From assembly GCA_015491585.1 (NCBI GenBank), contig WFVQ01000151.1:1-6381 (forward strand): DNA of 6,381 nucleotides, read 5' to 3'. Source of the stretch: Deltaproteobacteria bacterium. Lineage in GTDB: Bacteria; Desulfobacterota; Dissulfuribacteria; Dissulfuribacterales; S140-46. Numbering within the stretch: position 1 is the first letter of the stretch; each line of letters opens with the position of its first letter. Under the pieces are notes generated by a model that was not told the DNA's origin, ran no database searches, and saw only the letters and a program-made list of their open reading frames with translations. Below, piece by piece: positions 5,964 through 6,381 of the stretch. The translations under genes were made by a program, and so were the position numbers.

Positions 5964-6381
5964 CTTCCTCCACCGCCTGGCACCTGGGCCAGTTCCCTGA
6001 GCATGGCCTCCACCTCGGACACCGAGGCCAGGGCCGTGCCCATCTTGCCCACCACCACCCCTGCCGCCGCATTGGCCACCGCCACGGCCTGGTCAAGGGA
6101 CAGGCCAGCGGCCAGGGAGAGGGCTATTGCCGCCACGGCCGTATCTCCAGCTCCTGTAACGTCGAAGACCTCACGGGCGAGGGTCGGGACGGTAGCGGGC
6201 TTACCACTGCCACCGAGATAGGCCATTCCTCCAGGGCCCAAGGTGACCACCACGCCTGCGCGGCATCCGAACCTCGCGCGCAGGGCCTCCAATATGGCCT
6301 CCACACCGTCCCGCTCCCTGACAAGGCCGGTCATCGCCTCCGCCTCTGCCAAGTTGGGGGTCATCAAATCCACCTCTCCAT
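5960..6381 (-). CDS. rfaE1: D-glycero-beta-D-manno-heptose-7-phosphate kinase, N-terminus beyond the window
   Basis: The C-terminal 139 residues of a PfkB/ribokinase-fold sugar kinase. It phosphorylates heptose 7-phosphate at C1 on the path to ADP-heptose, the LPS inner-core sugar donor. Visible blocks are LMTPNLAEAEAM, VVVTLGPGGMAYLG, the PfkB signature VFDVTGAGDTAV with its catalytic Asp, and ANAAAGVVVGKMGTA; the last strongly resembles the kinase half of HldE rather than ribokinase or fructokinase. The GTG at 6373 is internal, because the frame stays open to the edge and TPN..EA normally lies mid-protein. The protein stops soon after the kinase domain (TGA at 5960), with no cytidylyltransferase domain, so this is the stand-alone kinase (RfaE1/HldA). 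The adenylyltransferase must be encoded elsewhere. The stop overlaps the DUF4416 start as ATGA. It is the most upstream visible gene of the operon. Confidence 0.9.
   Translation of the reverse strand, partial: GEVDLMTPNLAEAEAMTGLVRERDGVEAILEALRARFGCRAGVVVTLGPGGMAYLGGSGKPATVPTLAREVFDVTGAGDTAVAAIALSLAAGLSLDQAVAVANAAAGVVVGKMGTALASVSEVEAMLRELAQVPGGGGR

Noticed and set aside
6010..6120. Repeated GCC/CACC-rich runs suggesting a repeat array
   Set aside because: They encode the alanine-, glycine- and valine-rich helices of the PfkB kinase; there is no regular unit or spacer.

Overview
The window is a compact, GC-rich stretch of bacterial chromosome carrying housekeeping and envelope genes. Two genes of lipopolysaccharide inner-core synthesis (a heptose-7-phosphate kinase and the Kdo transferase WaaA) show that the host is a diderm (Gram-negative) bacterium. 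The run DUF4416 - yicC - remA (DUF370) - gmk, the type III pantothenate kinase and a PAS domain with clustered cysteines fit a Desulfobacterota (deltaproteobacterial) lineage best. Another LPS-bearing phylum such as Synergistota or Nitrospirota is possible. This placement is inference from gene content and was not tested by any search.

Layout. On the + strand, 2-544 is the 3' part of coaX, cut by the left edge. Everything else is on the - strand and reads right to left: rfaE1/hldA (5960-6381, its N-terminal part beyond the right edge), a DUF4416 gene (5415-5963), yicC (4525-5415), remA-like (4196-4489), gmk (3546-4199), an rlmB/trmH-type RNA 2'-O-methyltransferase (2759-3493), waaA (1465-2766) and a PAS-receiver protein (557-1396). 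Junctions are very tight: an ATGA overlap, a TGATG overlap, a 35-nt gap, a TTGA overlap, a 52-nt gap holding a hairpin, an 8-nt overlap and a 68-nt gap. This looks like one eight-gene operon, with the last gene perhaps also having its own control. CoaX and the PAS-receiver gene converge with only 12 nt between their stop codons. No stretch longer than 70 bases lacks a gene.

Function. RfaE1 supplies activated heptose precursor and WaaA attaches Kdo to lipid A, so the operon brackets the inner core of LPS. Gmk (GMP to GDP), YicC (endoribonuclease family) and the RlmB-like methyltransferase serve nucleotide and RNA metabolism. RemA-like and DUF4416 proteins have no settled role in such bacteria. 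The PAS-receiver protein looks like a hybrid sensor kinase without its kinase core.

I found no mobile element, CRISPR array, tRNA or rRNA, and no convincing new system. The points most worth a second look are the kinase-less PAS-receiver protein with its cysteine cluster, the conserved-looking placement of DUF4416, the hairpin before rlmB, and the TTG start of gmk.
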